A stretch of 64,000 bases of DNA, from NCBI RefSeq assembly GCF_000423405.1, contig NZ_AUHX01000004.1, positions 186,001 to 250,000 on the forward strand. Reading direction: 5' to 3'. Of the stretch, positions 1 through 9,382 are shown piece by piece. This stretch comes from Mesonia mobilis DSM 19841. Lineage in GTDB: Bacteria > Bacteroidota > Bacteroidia > Flavobacteriales > Flavobacteriaceae. The first letter of the stretch is position 1. The number at the start of each line of letters is the position of its first letter. The translations under genes and the position numbers were made by a program. A model generated the notes under the pieces. The model did no database searches. It had not been told where the DNA came from and saw only the letters and a program-made list of their open reading frames with translations.

Positions 1-286
1 CTCTATTTCGTAAATATAAACGTATTTTATCAGGATGTTCTTCAGCATAGGCCATACACTTTTCTCGAGTACCATCACTACTGCCATCTTCGCCAATAAT
101 AATCTCAATAGGAAAAGTGGTCTGCTGCATTAAAATACCTTCGAGACACTCTTCGATATAATTCACATGTTGGTAAGCTGCTACACAAACAGAAACCACG
201 GGTTCGATCGAATGTACCGCTTTATCGATACCCAAATACTCTTTTTCTAATTGAAATCGCTGTTCAAAAATTTTAGCAATATCCAT
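1..286 (-). CDS. Glycosyltransferase family 2, N-terminal part (gene runs off the left edge)
   Basis: Only about 95 N-terminal residues are present; the C-terminal part lies outside the window. After a leader of about 28 residues comes the usual opening of a GT-A fold enzyme (VVSVCVAAYQHVNYIEECL, about residues 30-48), then the nucleotide-sugar binding segment EDGSSDGT at residues 66-73. Such enzymes add a sugar from a nucleotide donor to a growing glycan on the cytoplasmic face of the membrane. The ATG abuts the stop codon of the upstream sulfotransferase gene, so it is the last gene seen of the polysaccharide operon. Donor and acceptor cannot be told from this fragment. Confidence 0.85.
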   Translation of the reverse strand, partial: MDIAKIFEQRFQLEKEYLGIDKAVHSIEPVVSVCVAAYQHVNYIEECLEGILMQQTTFPIEIIIGEDGSSDGTREKCMAYAEEHPDKIRLYLRNR

Positions 287-1282
287 TTAGTTAAAATTTA
301 ATTTACCATAAGTATCTTCAAAATATTGGTAAGCAGCCTTAAGATGCTCATCTTCATCAGAAACGGGATTGGAGATTTTAAACTCAAAACTATCGTTGTA
401 AACAGCGGGTTTAAAATCTGGAGAAAAAGCTTTAATTTTTTCAACAATAAGATCAAAAATCCGTTTCGGTTCGCTACAATATTCCTCATAACTAAAACCT
501 AAATACCGATCGCCTAATAATTCCCGATGAGCTAAAATTTCTTTATCTATAAAATAAACTTGCCCGGCTACTTGATGGTATTTATCCAAATCTTTTAAAA
601 TTTCATATTCCCGCGGTTTCCATGAAAACCAGTTTTCTTTAGAACCGGTCCATTTTTCTCGAGCGTTCAGCAAAGAGCGACTGGTGGCAACAGGATTTCT
701 ATATAAATGAAGGTAGATCACATCTTTTAAAGAAGCAGAAGTACTCGCTAAGTACCAGTTTAAAATTTTTCCTTTTAAAAGAAAAGGCTTCCCAAAGGCT
801 TTCTGTATCAAACTGAGTTCCTGATTGGCACTTTCAAAATCAAATTGTTGTGTAAAATCATCTTGTCCCATAGGTACTTGTGGAAAATTGATAAACCTTC
901 TCCAAAAATACCAAAATTCGTGTGGTGCTTTAAAACCTGAGGTTTTCCCGATAGAAGAAGACAGTGCAATTTCTGAACCGTTAATATCCTCAAATTCCTT
1001 TCGATATTGATATTCGGGTTTAGTGACAATATCGTAAATTAAGGCTCCTAAATAAGGGGCTTTATAGAGTCTCGATAAAAAGTTAGAAGGGTAAGCAAAG
1101 CTTTCTTGAGTAGCCATCCACTGTGTAAACAGGGTACTCCCTGACCTAGGATTACCCATTAATAATAAATTAGGGAATGGAGGCCTTTCTGCACGCTCCA
1201 TTTCTAATTGCTCTAATTGAAATAGCTTATCATTTAAGTGCACTAAAGCCTCGTCTAAACTTTTATTTTTTTCAAAACTCAT
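287..1282 (-). CDS. Sulfotransferase family protein
   Basis: A PAPS-dependent sulfotransferase of about 331 residues. The 5'-phosphosulfate binding loop is clear (GNPRSGSTL, about residues 43-51), and a second motif with the usual Arg and Ser (YRNPVATSRSLL) lies in the middle of the protein. Members move sulfate to hydroxyl groups of glycans or small molecules. Its place in the polysaccharide operon suggests sulfation of the exported polymer or its precursor. I chose the ATG at 1282, seven bases after the upstream stop and preceded by GAAAGAAG; an in-frame ATG at 1306 would overlap the upstream gene by 17 bases. Acceptor unknown. Confidence 0.8.
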   Translation of the reverse strand: MSFEKNKSLDEALVHLNDKLFQLEQLEMERAERPPFPNLLLMGNPRSGSTLFTQWMATQESFAYPSNFLSRLYKAPYLGALIYDIVTKPEYQYRKEFEDINGSEIALSSSIGKTSGFKAPHEFWYFWRRFINFPQVPMGQDDFTQQFDFESANQELSLIQKAFGKPFLLKGKILNWYLASTSASLKDVIYLHLYRNPVATSRSLLNAREKWTGSKENWFSWKPREYEILKDLDKYHQVAGQVYFIDKEILAHRELLGDRYLGFSYEEYCSEPKRIFDLIVEKIKAFSPDFKPAVYNDSFEFKISNPVSDEDEHLKAAYQYFEDTYGKLNFN

Positions 1283-1289
1283 CTTCTTT

Positions 1290-3287
1290 CTACTTTTTAT
1301 ATTCAAATATCGAAGCGATCGTTTCGCTTAATGCATAACGTGATTTCCAAGAAAATGTTTCTTGAAAAAGAGCACTGTTCATTCCAAATTTGGCGCTTAC
1401 CTGTGCTTCAACATGTTCTTTTGGAGATAGATTTGTCGTGTAAGACGTGGAAACCTCGATCACTTGATCTACAACTTCACTCAAAGTATAAACTTTTTCG
1501 TTTCCCAAATTATAAACCGGCTCAAAAGTATCAGAACTTTGAATAACCTGTACCAGAGCATCTATTGCATCTCGAATATCTAAACGTACTACATCTTGTT
1601 GCCCGTCATAAACTTTTAAAACTTCAGCATTTTGGGCTTGGGTTACTAACTTACTTAATAAGTCTCTTTCATTAAAACCAGCTAAACCTCCGGAAATACT
1701 ACTTAAACGTATTGACGTATAATTTATGTGTGGCTGTGTATTTGCTAAAGATTTCAATAATAATTCAGAAGCATATTTAGCAATAGCGTAAGAACTTTCA
1801 GGCGAAACCAATTCGCTTTCCAAATGAGGAGTACCGGTTTGTGTACTATAAACACTTTGTGAAGAAATATTGATAATTTTTGCAACCTGATTTTGTATAG
1901 CCTTGGTAAATAACTCTTGCGTAAAGCTTAGACTTTCAGCGATTTCTTTATCTGTTCCATGAGGGCGAGTAAACCCGGCGTGCAATAGAACATCTACGTT
2001 TCCTAAAGAAAGCACACCTTTCTTAAAATCTTGATAATCAAACAACTTCACTAAAGAAGGATCAAAATAATTAAGCGCAACAGCCTTATCTCGTACATAG
2101 CCCCAGATGCTATAAGTTCTTGGATAATCTTTAAGTAACTTAGTAATAAGATTTCTACCAAGATATCCGGTAGCTCCGGTAACCAAAATATTTTGTTGAG
2201 GTTTAATACATATTTTATTGATCTGATCGTAAAACTTTTTAACCTCAGGATTTTTAGTTAAAGAAATAGATTTGTCTGCAGTTTGACGGATACCAAAATG
2301 ATTATAATTCAAAACCAAAGGATCATTCTGCATAGGTAAACCTAACCATTCTTTAATACAGTATTCTACTTCATTAAAACCCATATAAGCTCGTAAACCG
2401 GTTATTCCGGTAAAACGGGCATTCATTTCAAAAAGTTTTAAGCCTTGATCGGTAAACCTTCCTTGTAGATTAAAAGGTCCACGTAAGCCTAATTTTTTAA
2501 ATACAGGATACAGCGGAGTGATAGCTTCCCATACCGCCTTGTTTTCATAGGGAATAATCTCTATAGGTACGCCATTATTGAGTTTATTATAAGATATCAT
2601 CTTTCCAACAATTTCTCCTTCACGATCAGCAACAAGCTGAATAGAGATTTCTGAAATTTGAGGATTAATATGTTGCTTTAATTGCTTATCAAATTGTGCC
2701 CTTAATGGATCATCCTGATGTGGCACTGCCAATTCTTGTACAATATGGATTTCATTAATATGATCAAAATCATCCTCTTTCAAGATAATAGCTATTCCTT
2801 TAGAGGCATAACCATCTCTAGGCTTAGCGATAACAGGCAATGCAATCTCTTTTTGTGCATAAGCCGCTAAAAACGAAGTCTTATCATAAGAGCGAACAAA
2901 AATGTTTGCCATTTTATTCAACTCATTACTCATAAGCTCTTTGTCCCTACATAAATCAATCAAAGATTGTCGAGAAACAGGCACAGCAATATTGTTTTCT
3001 TTAAATAGCCCTAAATGCTTTGATATAATATGCGCATCATCATCATGACCGGGAAAAAATATATCGATCTCATATTCTTTGCATTTTGCAATTACATCTT
3101 CGATATACCCTTTATCGTAAAAACTCTTGGTATAGGCATAAGTATCACATTCATATAAACCATAAGCCATTGGGTTTGTACCAAAACCTACTGTATAAAG
3201 AGGTAAACTTGAAAGTCTACAGGAATTAATTACTGATTGCCCTACTCCACTTCCTATGGATGATATACCTACTCTAATACTTTTCAT
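1290..3287 (-). CDS. Fusion protein: ATP-grasp domain plus NAD-dependent epimerase/SDR
   Basis: About 665 residues with two enzyme domains. The first part (roughly 1-325) resembles ATP-grasp carboxylate-amine ligases of the carbamoyl-phosphate-synthase/PylC type, with an FPGHDDDAH stretch and the later FEMNARFTG metal/ATP site. The second part (from about 367) is an extended SDR with the NAD-binding GATGYLG at about 371-377 and a YAIAK active-site pair. This suggests one polypeptide that makes an amide or peptide-like bond on a sugar and also epimerises or reduces a nucleotide sugar; the substrates are inferred only. The start at 3287 overlaps the upstream aminotransferase stop by ATGA. A longer ORF start at 3362 would lie deep inside that gene and adds nothing conserved. 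Confidence 0.75.
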   Translation of the reverse strand: MKSIRVGISSIGSGVGQSVINSCRLSSLPLYTVGFGTNPMAYGLYECDTYAYTKSFYDKGYIEDVIAKCKEYEIDIFFPGHDDDAHIISKHLGLFKENNIAVPVSRQSLIDLCRDKELMSNELNKMANIFVRSYDKTSFLAAYAQKEIALPVIAKPRDGYASKGIAIILKEDDFDHINEIHIVQELAVPHQDDPLRAQFDKQLKQHINPQISEISIQLVADREGEIVGKMISYNKLNNGVPIEIIPYENKAVWEAITPLYPVFKKLGLRGPFNLQGRFTDQGLKLFEMNARFTGITGLRAYMGFNEVEYCIKEWLGLPMQNDPLVLNYNHFGIRQTADKSISLTKNPEVKKFYDQINKICIKPQQNILVTGATGYLGRNLITKLLKDYPRTYSIWGYVRDKAVALNYFDPSLVKLFDYQDFKKGVLSLGNVDVLLHAGFTRPHGTDKEIAESLSFTQELFTKAIQNQVAKIINISSQSVYSTQTGTPHLESELVSPESSYAIAKYASELLLKSLANTQPHINYTSIRLSSISGGLAGFNERDLLSKLVTQAQNAEVLKVYDGQQDVVRLDIRDAIDALVQVIQSSDTFEPVYNLGNEKVYTLSEVVDQVIEVSTSYTTNLSPKEHVEAQVSAKFGMNSALFQETFSWKSRYALSETIASIFEYKK

Positions 3288-4360
3288 ACAAGTTGTTGAT
3301 TGATAATTTGAATAATTAAATTTGTATGTGCCGTTGACAGTTCTGAAGATAACGGCAAACATAAAATTCTTTTAGAAATAGATTCAGAAACGGGTACCTC
3401 TACTTGAGCCACATAAGGTAATTGATGTAAACTAGGGTAAAAATAACGTCGAGGATTAATACCTTCTTCCAACAAAGCTTCTTTAACCTTTACTAATTTG
3501 TTTTCTTCCTCAAATATAATAGGATAATAACTATAATTCCACTCGGTTCCTTCCCGTATTCTTAATTTTTTAAAATCCCGAAACTTTAATTGATCATCAT
3601 AAGTATTCACCACAACTTGACGCTTAGTAATAATTTCTTTCATATAAGGCAATACCGCTAAACCCATCGCAGCTTGTAATTCACTCATCTTAGCGTTAAT
3701 GCCAATCCCCTGAAAAGCCTCTGGTCCTTGATGCCCAAAATTATGATGATAAAAGCATTGCTGCATCAATTGTTCATTCTTACAAAACAAAGCCCCACCT
3801 TCACCGGTATGAAAAAGTTTAGTCGCATGAAAACTACAAGTACTTACATCGCCATAGTTAAACAACGATTTCCCCTTGTAATTCACCCCAAAACCATGAG
3901 CAGCATCATAGATCACGGCAAGCTGATGCTTTTGAGCAATTTGTTCAATTTCTTCCACCGCACAAGGATTACCGAAAACGTGAGTGGCTAAGATAGCCGT
4001 CGTTTTAGAGGTGATCGCCGCTTCAATTTTAGTTTCGTCAATCGTTAAATATTCAGGATCAATATCAACAAATACCGGCGTACAATGTTCCCAAACAATA
4101 CTAGAGGTGGTCGCCACATAAGAAAAAGGAGTCGTGATCACTTCGCCCTGCTTAGCCAAAACCTTTAAGGCGATTTGCAAAGGTAGGGTACCATTAGTAG
4201 TTGCTAATAAGGGCACAGAACACAAATAATTTTGCAGTTTAAGTTCTAACTCCTTAACCAATTGCCCCCGATTAGTCAACCAAACAGCATCCCAGGCACG
4301 CTTTAAAATAGCCTGATATTCTTCCTGTGGAGGTAAAAAGGTTTGGGTAACATTAATCAT
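3284..4360 (-). CDS. DegT/DnrJ/EryC1/StrS family aminotransferase
   Basis: A PLP-dependent sugar aminotransferase of 358 residues, the normal length. The Schiff-base lysine is Lys181 in SFHATKLFHTGEGG, and the aspartate that contacts the PLP ring nitrogen lies in YDAAHGFG near residue 152. Family members transaminate keto-sugars linked to nucleotides, giving amino sugars for polysaccharides. It overlaps both neighbours by ATGA (3284-3287 and 4357-4360), so translation is probably coupled. Together with the dehydrogenase, epimerases and the ATP-grasp fusion it suggests an amino or amidated sugar in the exported polymer. The exact keto-sugar is not evident. Confidence 0.9.
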   Translation of the reverse strand: MINVTQTFLPPQEEYQAILKRAWDAVWLTNRGQLVKELELKLQNYLCSVPLLATTNGTLPLQIALKVLAKQGEVITTPFSYVATTSSIVWEHCTPVFVDIDPEYLTIDETKIEAAITSKTTAILATHVFGNPCAVEEIEQIAQKHQLAVIYDAAHGFGVNYKGKSLFNYGDVSTCSFHATKLFHTGEGGALFCKNEQLMQQCFYHHNFGHQGPEAFQGIGINAKMSELQAAMGLAVLPYMKEIITKRQVVVNTYDDQLKFRDFKKLRIREGTEWNYSYYPIIFEEENKLVKVKEALLEEGINPRRYFYPSLHQLPYVAQVEVPVSESISKRILCLPLSSELSTAHTNLIIQIINQQLV

Positions 4361-5031
4361 CTTTTTGTTTTATTAGAGTGTACAGAATAATCTTCAGGTA
4401 CCGTTAAATTAAAGAAACCGCCTAATTTTTGCCATTTATCAGGATCTTCCAACTGTCCCACAAATAAAGATTCTGGAGACACATAATTAAAAAAATCGAT
4501 TACTTCTTTATTTCTTCGACGATAAATAGAGGTATAATGTTCCCGATGAGATTCATTTAAATCAAGTAAATTATCAATTGCATGTAAGTTTTCGTAGCAA
4601 TTATAATCAGGAAACTTTTCAAAAAACTCTAATTCTCGATCATACATTTTACAATGTCGGTAGGTATTCCCTAAAGTTTTGCCTTGAGAGTGGTTAACCA
4701 TGGAATCAAACCAAAGATCAGCATCACGCGTAAATAAGATATATTTTGAAGCAGGAAAACGATGATATAAAATTTTATAAAATTCTGGAGAAAACCATGG
4801 GTTATCCTCAAAAACCTGAGATTTTTTAAACGCCGAAGAATGAAATATAGCATCAAAATCGCCTAAAAATCGTAATTTAGACCAAGCTGTACTTCGTTGT
4901 GCATTGTATCCGGCAACACGGTAGCCAAAATCTTTAAAAAATTGACCTACAGAGGTAGTCCCGGTTCGCTGAAACGAAATACAAAAAATTTTTTCTTTTG
5001 AGGGCTGAAGGGAATCAAATAATTTAATCAT
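4357..5031 (-). CDS. Sulfotransferase-like protein
   Basis: 224 residues with an N-terminal phosphosulfate-binding loop, FQRTGTTS at about residues 20-27, and a later KYILFTRDADLWFDS segment that fits the 3'-phosphate site. This is the pattern of a small bacterial sulfotransferase family. It lies between wzt and the aminotransferase gene with 4-base overlaps on both sides, so it is part of the operon. It is the second sulfotransferase here and differs from the one at 287-1282, so the two may modify different positions. Substrate not known. Confidence 0.75.
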   Translation of the reverse strand: MIKLFDSLQPSKEKIFCISFQRTGTTSVGQFFKDFGYRVAGYNAQRSTAWSKLRFLGDFDAIFHSSAFKKSQVFEDNPWFSPEFYKILYHRFPASKYILFTRDADLWFDSMVNHSQGKTLGNTYRHCKMYDRELEFFEKFPDYNCYENLHAIDNLLDLNESHREHYTSIYRRRNKEVIDFFNYVSPESLFVGQLEDPDKWQKLGGFFNLTVPEDYSVHSNKTKR

Positions 5032-6254
5032 ACACTTTCATAAGTTGTTTTCAATAAAAAGGGTTGCCAAATTTCCTCTTCGTGCAACACCTGAAAAGAA
5101 AGCACATTATTAATTCTAAGTTTAGGGCTTCCACTATGCATATCTGAAGCTGAAATATTAATAGAATAAACTCCCTTAGATAATTGTAAATTAGGATGAT
5201 GTAATTTAAACACTAAACGATCACCGGTAATACGAATAGGAGAGTTTAAAGTATTCTTTTCAAAGACAGCAACAGGGCGTTGCTCTTTATCAAAAATAAT
5301 GACAGAAAATTTAGGAATAGCTTTTGAGGCTGGTAATTTAAAACTAAATTTTAAGGCTAAAGGATCTCCCCACTTCAATTGCAATAAAGTATCAGGAGCA
5401 ACTTTATCAGAATTAGCATTTATGAGCTCAACATGCTCAAGTTCTAAGCTCCCATCATTGAAAACTTCATTCGATTCATTATTAGTAAATCGGTTGTAAT
5501 ACAAGTCAATAGCTTTAGAAACTTCTGTTCCCTGAAATTGAGCCCGACCTCTTTCCATCAGGATAATTTGTGAACAAACACGAGAAACCATGGGCATACT
5601 ATGCGAAACAAACACCACAGCCGTTTTGGGTAAAATATCATCAATCGTTTTAAAACATTTCAAGATAAAACCCAGATCACCTACCGCCAACACTTCATCA
5701 ATAATCAAGATATCGGGTTCCATCTGTGCGGCAACCCCAAAACCTAAGCGTACCTTCATCCCAGAACTATAATGTTGTACCGGCATATCGATAAACTCTT
5801 CGATCTCGGCAAAGGCTATAATAGCCTCTATTTTTTCTTCGATTTCCTTACGGGTAAAACCTAAGATAGCGCCATTATTATAAATGTTTTCACGCCCGGT
5901 TAAGATTGGGTTAAACCCGGCTCCCAGTTCGATCAATGCGCCTACCCGACCACGCATAGTAATCTTACCGGCATCAGGATTAATCAACCCGTTCAGCATT
6001 TTTAAAAGGGTACTTTTTCCGGCACCATTATGGCCAATCAACCCAATACACTCCCCACGTCGCAATTGAAAACTAATATCTTTAACAGCCCAAAACTCTT
6101 TGGGGCGTAACTGGCGTTCCTGTTTATTTCCGCCTACATTCGACCAAAGATCTTTTACTCCGTACCACAAACTGGTTTTTAAGTCTTTACAAAACTTTTT
6201 AGAAACGCCTTCTACTTCGACAAGAACTTCGTTTTTTTGCTTTTCTTCCGCCAT
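5028..6254 (-). CDS. wzt: Polysaccharide ABC transporter, ATP-binding protein (Wzt type)
   Basis: 408 residues. The ATPase half has a Walker A GHNGAGKST at about 74-82, the signature HYSSGMKVRLGFG and Walker B ILIIDEVLAVGD. From about residue 255 to the end a separate beta-rich C-terminal domain follows, as in Wzt proteins whose extra domain recognises the modified end of the exported glycan. It works with the permease encoded just upstream (2-base gap) to move a finished polymer across the inner membrane. The presence of the C-terminal domain suggests the polymer carries a terminal mark that is read before export. TagH-like teichoic-acid ATPases are the nearest alternative but do not fit the organism. 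Confidence 0.88.
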   Translation of the reverse strand: MAEEKQKNEVLVEVEGVSKKFCKDLKTSLWYGVKDLWSNVGGNKQERQLRPKEFWAVKDISFQLRRGECIGLIGHNGAGKSTLLKMLNGLINPDAGKITMRGRVGALIELGAGFNPILTGRENIYNNGAILGFTRKEIEEKIEAIIAFAEIEEFIDMPVQHYSSGMKVRLGFGVAAQMEPDILIIDEVLAVGDLGFILKCFKTIDDILPKTAVVFVSHSMPMVSRVCSQIILMERGRAQFQGTEVSKAIDLYYNRFTNNESNEVFNDGSLELEHVELINANSDKVAPDTLLQLKWGDPLALKFSFKLPASKAIPKFSVIIFDKEQRPVAVFEKNTLNSPIRITGDRLVFKLHHPNLQLSKGVYSINISASDMHSGSPKLRINNVLSFQVLHEEEIWQPFLLKTTYESV

Positions 6255-6256
6255 TA

Positions 6257-7114
6257 TTATGCACTTAAACGTTCAACAAAAATTGGGATCGAGATCCGAT
6301 AAAACACCAAGCCTAATAAAAATAACGGAACACAGCAAGCTAAGACCACCCAAAAATAGGTGAGATACTCAGGAGAAGTTCCTACGGCCAAACTGCGGGC
6401 AGTTAAGATCAATGGAGTAAAAGGATTCCATTCCATCACGGTTTTCATCAGTCCATCCTTTTCTGAAACGGCATAAACCACGGGCGTAATATACATTAAG
6501 AATTGAAAACCAAATTTTATCGCTTTTGCCACATCGGTATACAACATCCCTATCGGGGTGATCAATAAACCAATCGTATTTCCCACAAAAACCATCACTA
6601 AAATCCCTAAAGGAAATAATAATAAAGAAGGGTGAAAACCTACTCCAAAATAAAAAACAAAAACCAATAGCAACAAAAACTTAAAAAGACTATTAAACAA
6701 GACTTTATACACGCCAGACACAATCAAGGCTTCTTTCGGAAAATTAATTTTAGACAAAATAGATTTTGAGCTATTTGTAGAGGTGATAGGAGAATTTACC
6801 GATTCGATAATAATAGACCAGAGCAAGGTACCGGTAAACGCAAATAAAGGATAAGGAATACCAGTATCAGTAAGCTCTACCGTACCTGAACTTCGAAGGA
6901 AGATCCATACAAAAGCCGTCGCTAAAGGGGTTACGAATGCCCAAAAAATCCCTAAGATCGATTGCCGGTATTGCGCCTTTATATCACGCTCGGCCAATTG
7001 TCGAGACAAAAAACGGGAACGATAAATATCCTGAAGACTGTCAATGATCAACCTCAAAAAGCTTAAGCCTTGCTCTTTTTGATAGACTTTCTCCAAAGGT
7101 TTTAAGTGTTTCAT
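6257..7114 (-). CDS. wzm: Polysaccharide ABC transporter, permease (Wzm type)
   Basis: 285 residues, typical of ABC-2 type polysaccharide permeases. An amphipathic N-terminus with the family segment LAERDIKAQYRQSILGIFW (about 40-58) precedes about six hydrophobic segments. Partner of the ATPase encoded 2 bases downstream. The pair exports a polymer finished on its lipid carrier from cytoplasm to periplasm. Unusually, the same operon has a Wzc/Wza pair, which is best known from Wzy-dependent systems but also serves ABC-dependent capsules. No wzx or wzy is visible in the part of the operon covered. Confidence 0.88.
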   Translation of the reverse strand: MKHLKPLEKVYQKEQGLSFLRLIIDSLQDIYRSRFLSRQLAERDIKAQYRQSILGIFWAFVTPLATAFVWIFLRSSGTVELTDTGIPYPLFAFTGTLLWSIIIESVNSPITSTNSSKSILSKINFPKEALIVSGVYKVLFNSLFKFLLLLVFVFYFGVGFHPSLLLFPLGILVMVFVGNTIGLLITPIGMLYTDVAKAIKFGFQFLMYITPVVYAVSEKDGLMKTVMEWNPFTPLILTARSLAVGTSPEYLTYFWVVLACCVPLFLLGLVFYRISIPIFVERLSA

Positions 7115-7119
7115 GTAAT

Positions 7120-8097
7120 TTATTTAAAAGTGTGCCAAGTTAAATGAAGTCCTTGACGTACATCAAACAAGGGGGTATATTTTAACAAACCTTTGGCCTT
7201 TTCAATATTAGCCAAAGAATCCCGCACATCACCTACACGGGGCGGTCCGTAATTGGGGGTGAGCTCAGATTGAGCAGCAGCTTGCAAACTCTCCCATAAC
7301 ACGTTAAGACTAATTCGTTCGCCATAGGCTATATTATAGACTTCATTATCAGCTTCCGTAGAAGCAAAACAAGCACGGATATTCGCCTGTACGGCATTCT
7401 CTACATAGGTAAAATCTCGGGTTTGTTCGCCATCACCATTAATGGTAGGAGGCACACCCTCTTTAAGCGCTTGCATAAATAAAGGGATCACCGCAGCATA
7501 AGCTCCATTAGGGCTTTGTTTAGGACCAAATACATTAAAATAACGCAATCCGATCGTAGCGATACCATAAGTTTTGGCAAAGACATCGGCATACAGTTCA
7601 TTTACATACTTAGTAACAGCGTAAGGTGATAAAGGGTTTCCGATAATTTCTTCCACTTTAGGCAAACTACGGCTATCGCCATAAGTAGAACTCGAGGCCG
7701 CATATATCATTTTTTTTACCGTAGCACTCTCTTTAACGGCCACCAGCATATTCAAAAAACCGCCTACATTCACAGCATTAGAAGTAATCGGATCATTAAT
7801 TGAACGGGGCACCGAACCCAAAGCAGCCTGATGGCTTACGTAATCCATGTCTTCCACAGCCTTCCGGCAGATATCCAAATCTCGAATATCCCCTTCCATA
7901 AACTCAAAATTGGGATACGTTTCAAATTCTTTGATATTCGCATAATAACCATTAGAAAGGTTATCTAATACGCGTACTTTTTTCGCCTGATACTTCAGCA
8001 GATAAGCCACGAGATTAGAACCGATAAAACCAGCACCTCCGGTCACTAAAAAAGAAGTATGTTGTAAATCTTCAGTATGATAAGAATGTTCAAACAT
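7120..8097 (-). CDS. NAD-dependent UDP-sugar epimerase (WbpP/TviC-like)
   Basis: 325-residue extended SDR with the NAD-binding GGAGFIGSN at about 20-28 and the catalytic YAVTK pair (SPYAVTKYVNE). The context and the N-terminal extension before the Rossmann fold resemble UDP-N-acetylglucosamine/UDP-N-acetylglucosaminuronate 4-epimerases of Vi-antigen-like pathways. The start codon shares one base with the stop of the dehydrogenase gene (TAATG at 8097), so the two are translated as a pair. This is the classical TviB-TviC arrangement, which makes UDP-GalNAc-uronic acid. Assignment to UDP-sugars is firm; the precise sugar is inferred. Confidence 0.85.
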   Translation of the reverse strand: MFEHSYHTEDLQHTSFLVTGGAGFIGSNLVAYLLKYQAKKVRVLDNLSNGYYANIKEFETYPNFEFMEGDIRDLDICRKAVEDMDYVSHQAALGSVPRSINDPITSNAVNVGGFLNMLVAVKESATVKKMIYAASSSTYGDSRSLPKVEEIIGNPLSPYAVTKYVNELYADVFAKTYGIATIGLRYFNVFGPKQSPNGAYAAVIPLFMQALKEGVPPTINGDGEQTRDFTYVENAVQANIRACFASTEADNEVYNIAYGERISLNVLWESLQAAAQSELTPNYGPPRVGDVRDSLANIEKAKGLLKYTPLFDVRQGLHLTWHTFK

Positions 8098-9374
8098 TAT
8101 AAACGGGCATCTATTTCGGTGAACGGCAGGAATGATTTCACATCAAACACCACCGCAGATTCATTTTTAAGTTTTGTAAGGTCGAGTGTTAAAAATTCCT
8201 GATGAGCAACGGTCAATACAATAACATCATATCGGGTGTCAAGCTGGCTACAATCTTCCTGTAAAGAAAAACCAAATAAAGATTGTACTTCTTCAGGGTT
8301 CGCCCAAGGATCACAAACATCGACTTGTAAATTATATTCTGCTAAGCTACGCACTACATCAATAGCTTTCGTGTTTCGGATATCCGGACAATTTTCTTTA
8401 AAGGTAATCCCTAGCACTAAGGCGCGGCCATTTTTAATCTTGGCCTCTTTTTGCACCATCAACTTGATCACCTCTTGTGCCACATACTTCCCCATCCCAT
8501 CATTCATTCGCCTTCCGGCTAAAATGATTTCAGGGTTATAGCCTACTTGAAGCGCTTTTTGCGCCAGATAATAAGGATCGACACCTATACAATGCCCCCC
8601 GACCAAACCGGGCGTATACTTAATAAAGTTCCACTTGGTAGCCGCCGCTTCCAATACGGCATCGGTATCAATGTTTAGTAAACGAAAGATTTTCGAAAGC
8701 TCATTCACAAAAGCAATATTAATATCTCGTTGAGAATTCTCAATCACCTTAGCCGCCTCAGCCACTTTTATCGAAGGGGCCAAATGTGTACCGGCCGTGA
8801 TCACCGAACGATAGACTTCATCGATCAAACCAGCATATTCAGGAGTAGAACCCGAGGTTACTTTAAGTATATGTTTAACCGTATGTTTTTTATCCCCGGG
8901 ATTAATACGTTCAGGGGAATAGCCCACAAAAAAATCTTCATTAAACTTTAATCCGGAAACTTCTTCCAAAATAGGAACACAAACTTCTTCGGTTACCCCG
9001 GGATAAACGGTAGATTCATACACCACCACATCCCCTTTTTGCAAATACTTCCCGATGCTCGCACTCGCTTTTTCTAAAGGAGTCAGCACCGGGTTATGAT
9101 TATGATCGGTGGGCGTCGGTACGGTCACTACATAAAAATTCACATGAGCAAGATCAGTTTCTGCTGAAGAAACTTGCAATTGCCCCTTTAAAGCCTGTTG
9201 TAAATCAGCATCACTTACCTCTAAAGTACGATCACTTCCACCGGCTAGTTCATCCACACGCTGAGCATGAATATCAAACCCTAAAGTCGGATATTCTTCT
9301 GCAAAAGCGACGGCTAAAGGCAAGCCCACATAGCCTAGCCCAATAACACCAATTTGTACTTCTGTTAATTTCAT
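8097..9374 (-). CDS. UDP-N-acetyl-hexosamine 6-dehydrogenase (WbpA/TviB-like)
   Basis: 425-residue nucleotide-sugar dehydrogenase. The N-terminal NAD site is GVIGLGYVGLPLAVAF near residue 9. The catalytic cysteine lies in GLVGGHCIGVDPYYLA, and a C-terminal UDP-binding domain follows. These enzymes oxidise C6 of UDP-GlcNAc or UDP-GalNAc to the uronic acid with two NAD+. The length and the GGHCIGVDPYYL form match the WbpA/TviB group rather than UDP-glucose dehydrogenase (Ugd). It supplies the acidic sugar for the polymer, together with the overlapping epimerase gene. Confidence 0.9.
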   Translation of the reverse strand: MKLTEVQIGVIGLGYVGLPLAVAFAEEYPTLGFDIHAQRVDELAGGSDRTLEVSDADLQQALKGQLQVSSAETDLAHVNFYVVTVPTPTDHNHNPVLTPLEKASASIGKYLQKGDVVVYESTVYPGVTEEVCVPILEEVSGLKFNEDFFVGYSPERINPGDKKHTVKHILKVTSGSTPEYAGLIDEVYRSVITAGTHLAPSIKVAEAAKVIENSQRDINIAFVNELSKIFRLLNIDTDAVLEAAATKWNFIKYTPGLVGGHCIGVDPYYLAQKALQVGYNPEIILAGRRMNDGMGKYVAQEVIKLMVQKEAKIKNGRALVLGITFKENCPDIRNTKAIDVVRSLAEYNLQVDVCDPWANPEEVQSLFGFSLQEDCSQLDTRYDVIVLTVAHQEFLTLDLTKLKNESAVVFDVKSFLPFTEIDARL

Positions 9375-9382
9375 AAAAAATA

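Noticed and set aside
3288-3362. Longer N-terminus for the ATP-grasp/SDR fusion
   Set aside because: It lies inside the aminotransferase gene and has no conserved sequence; the ATGA overlap at 3284-3287 gives a better start.
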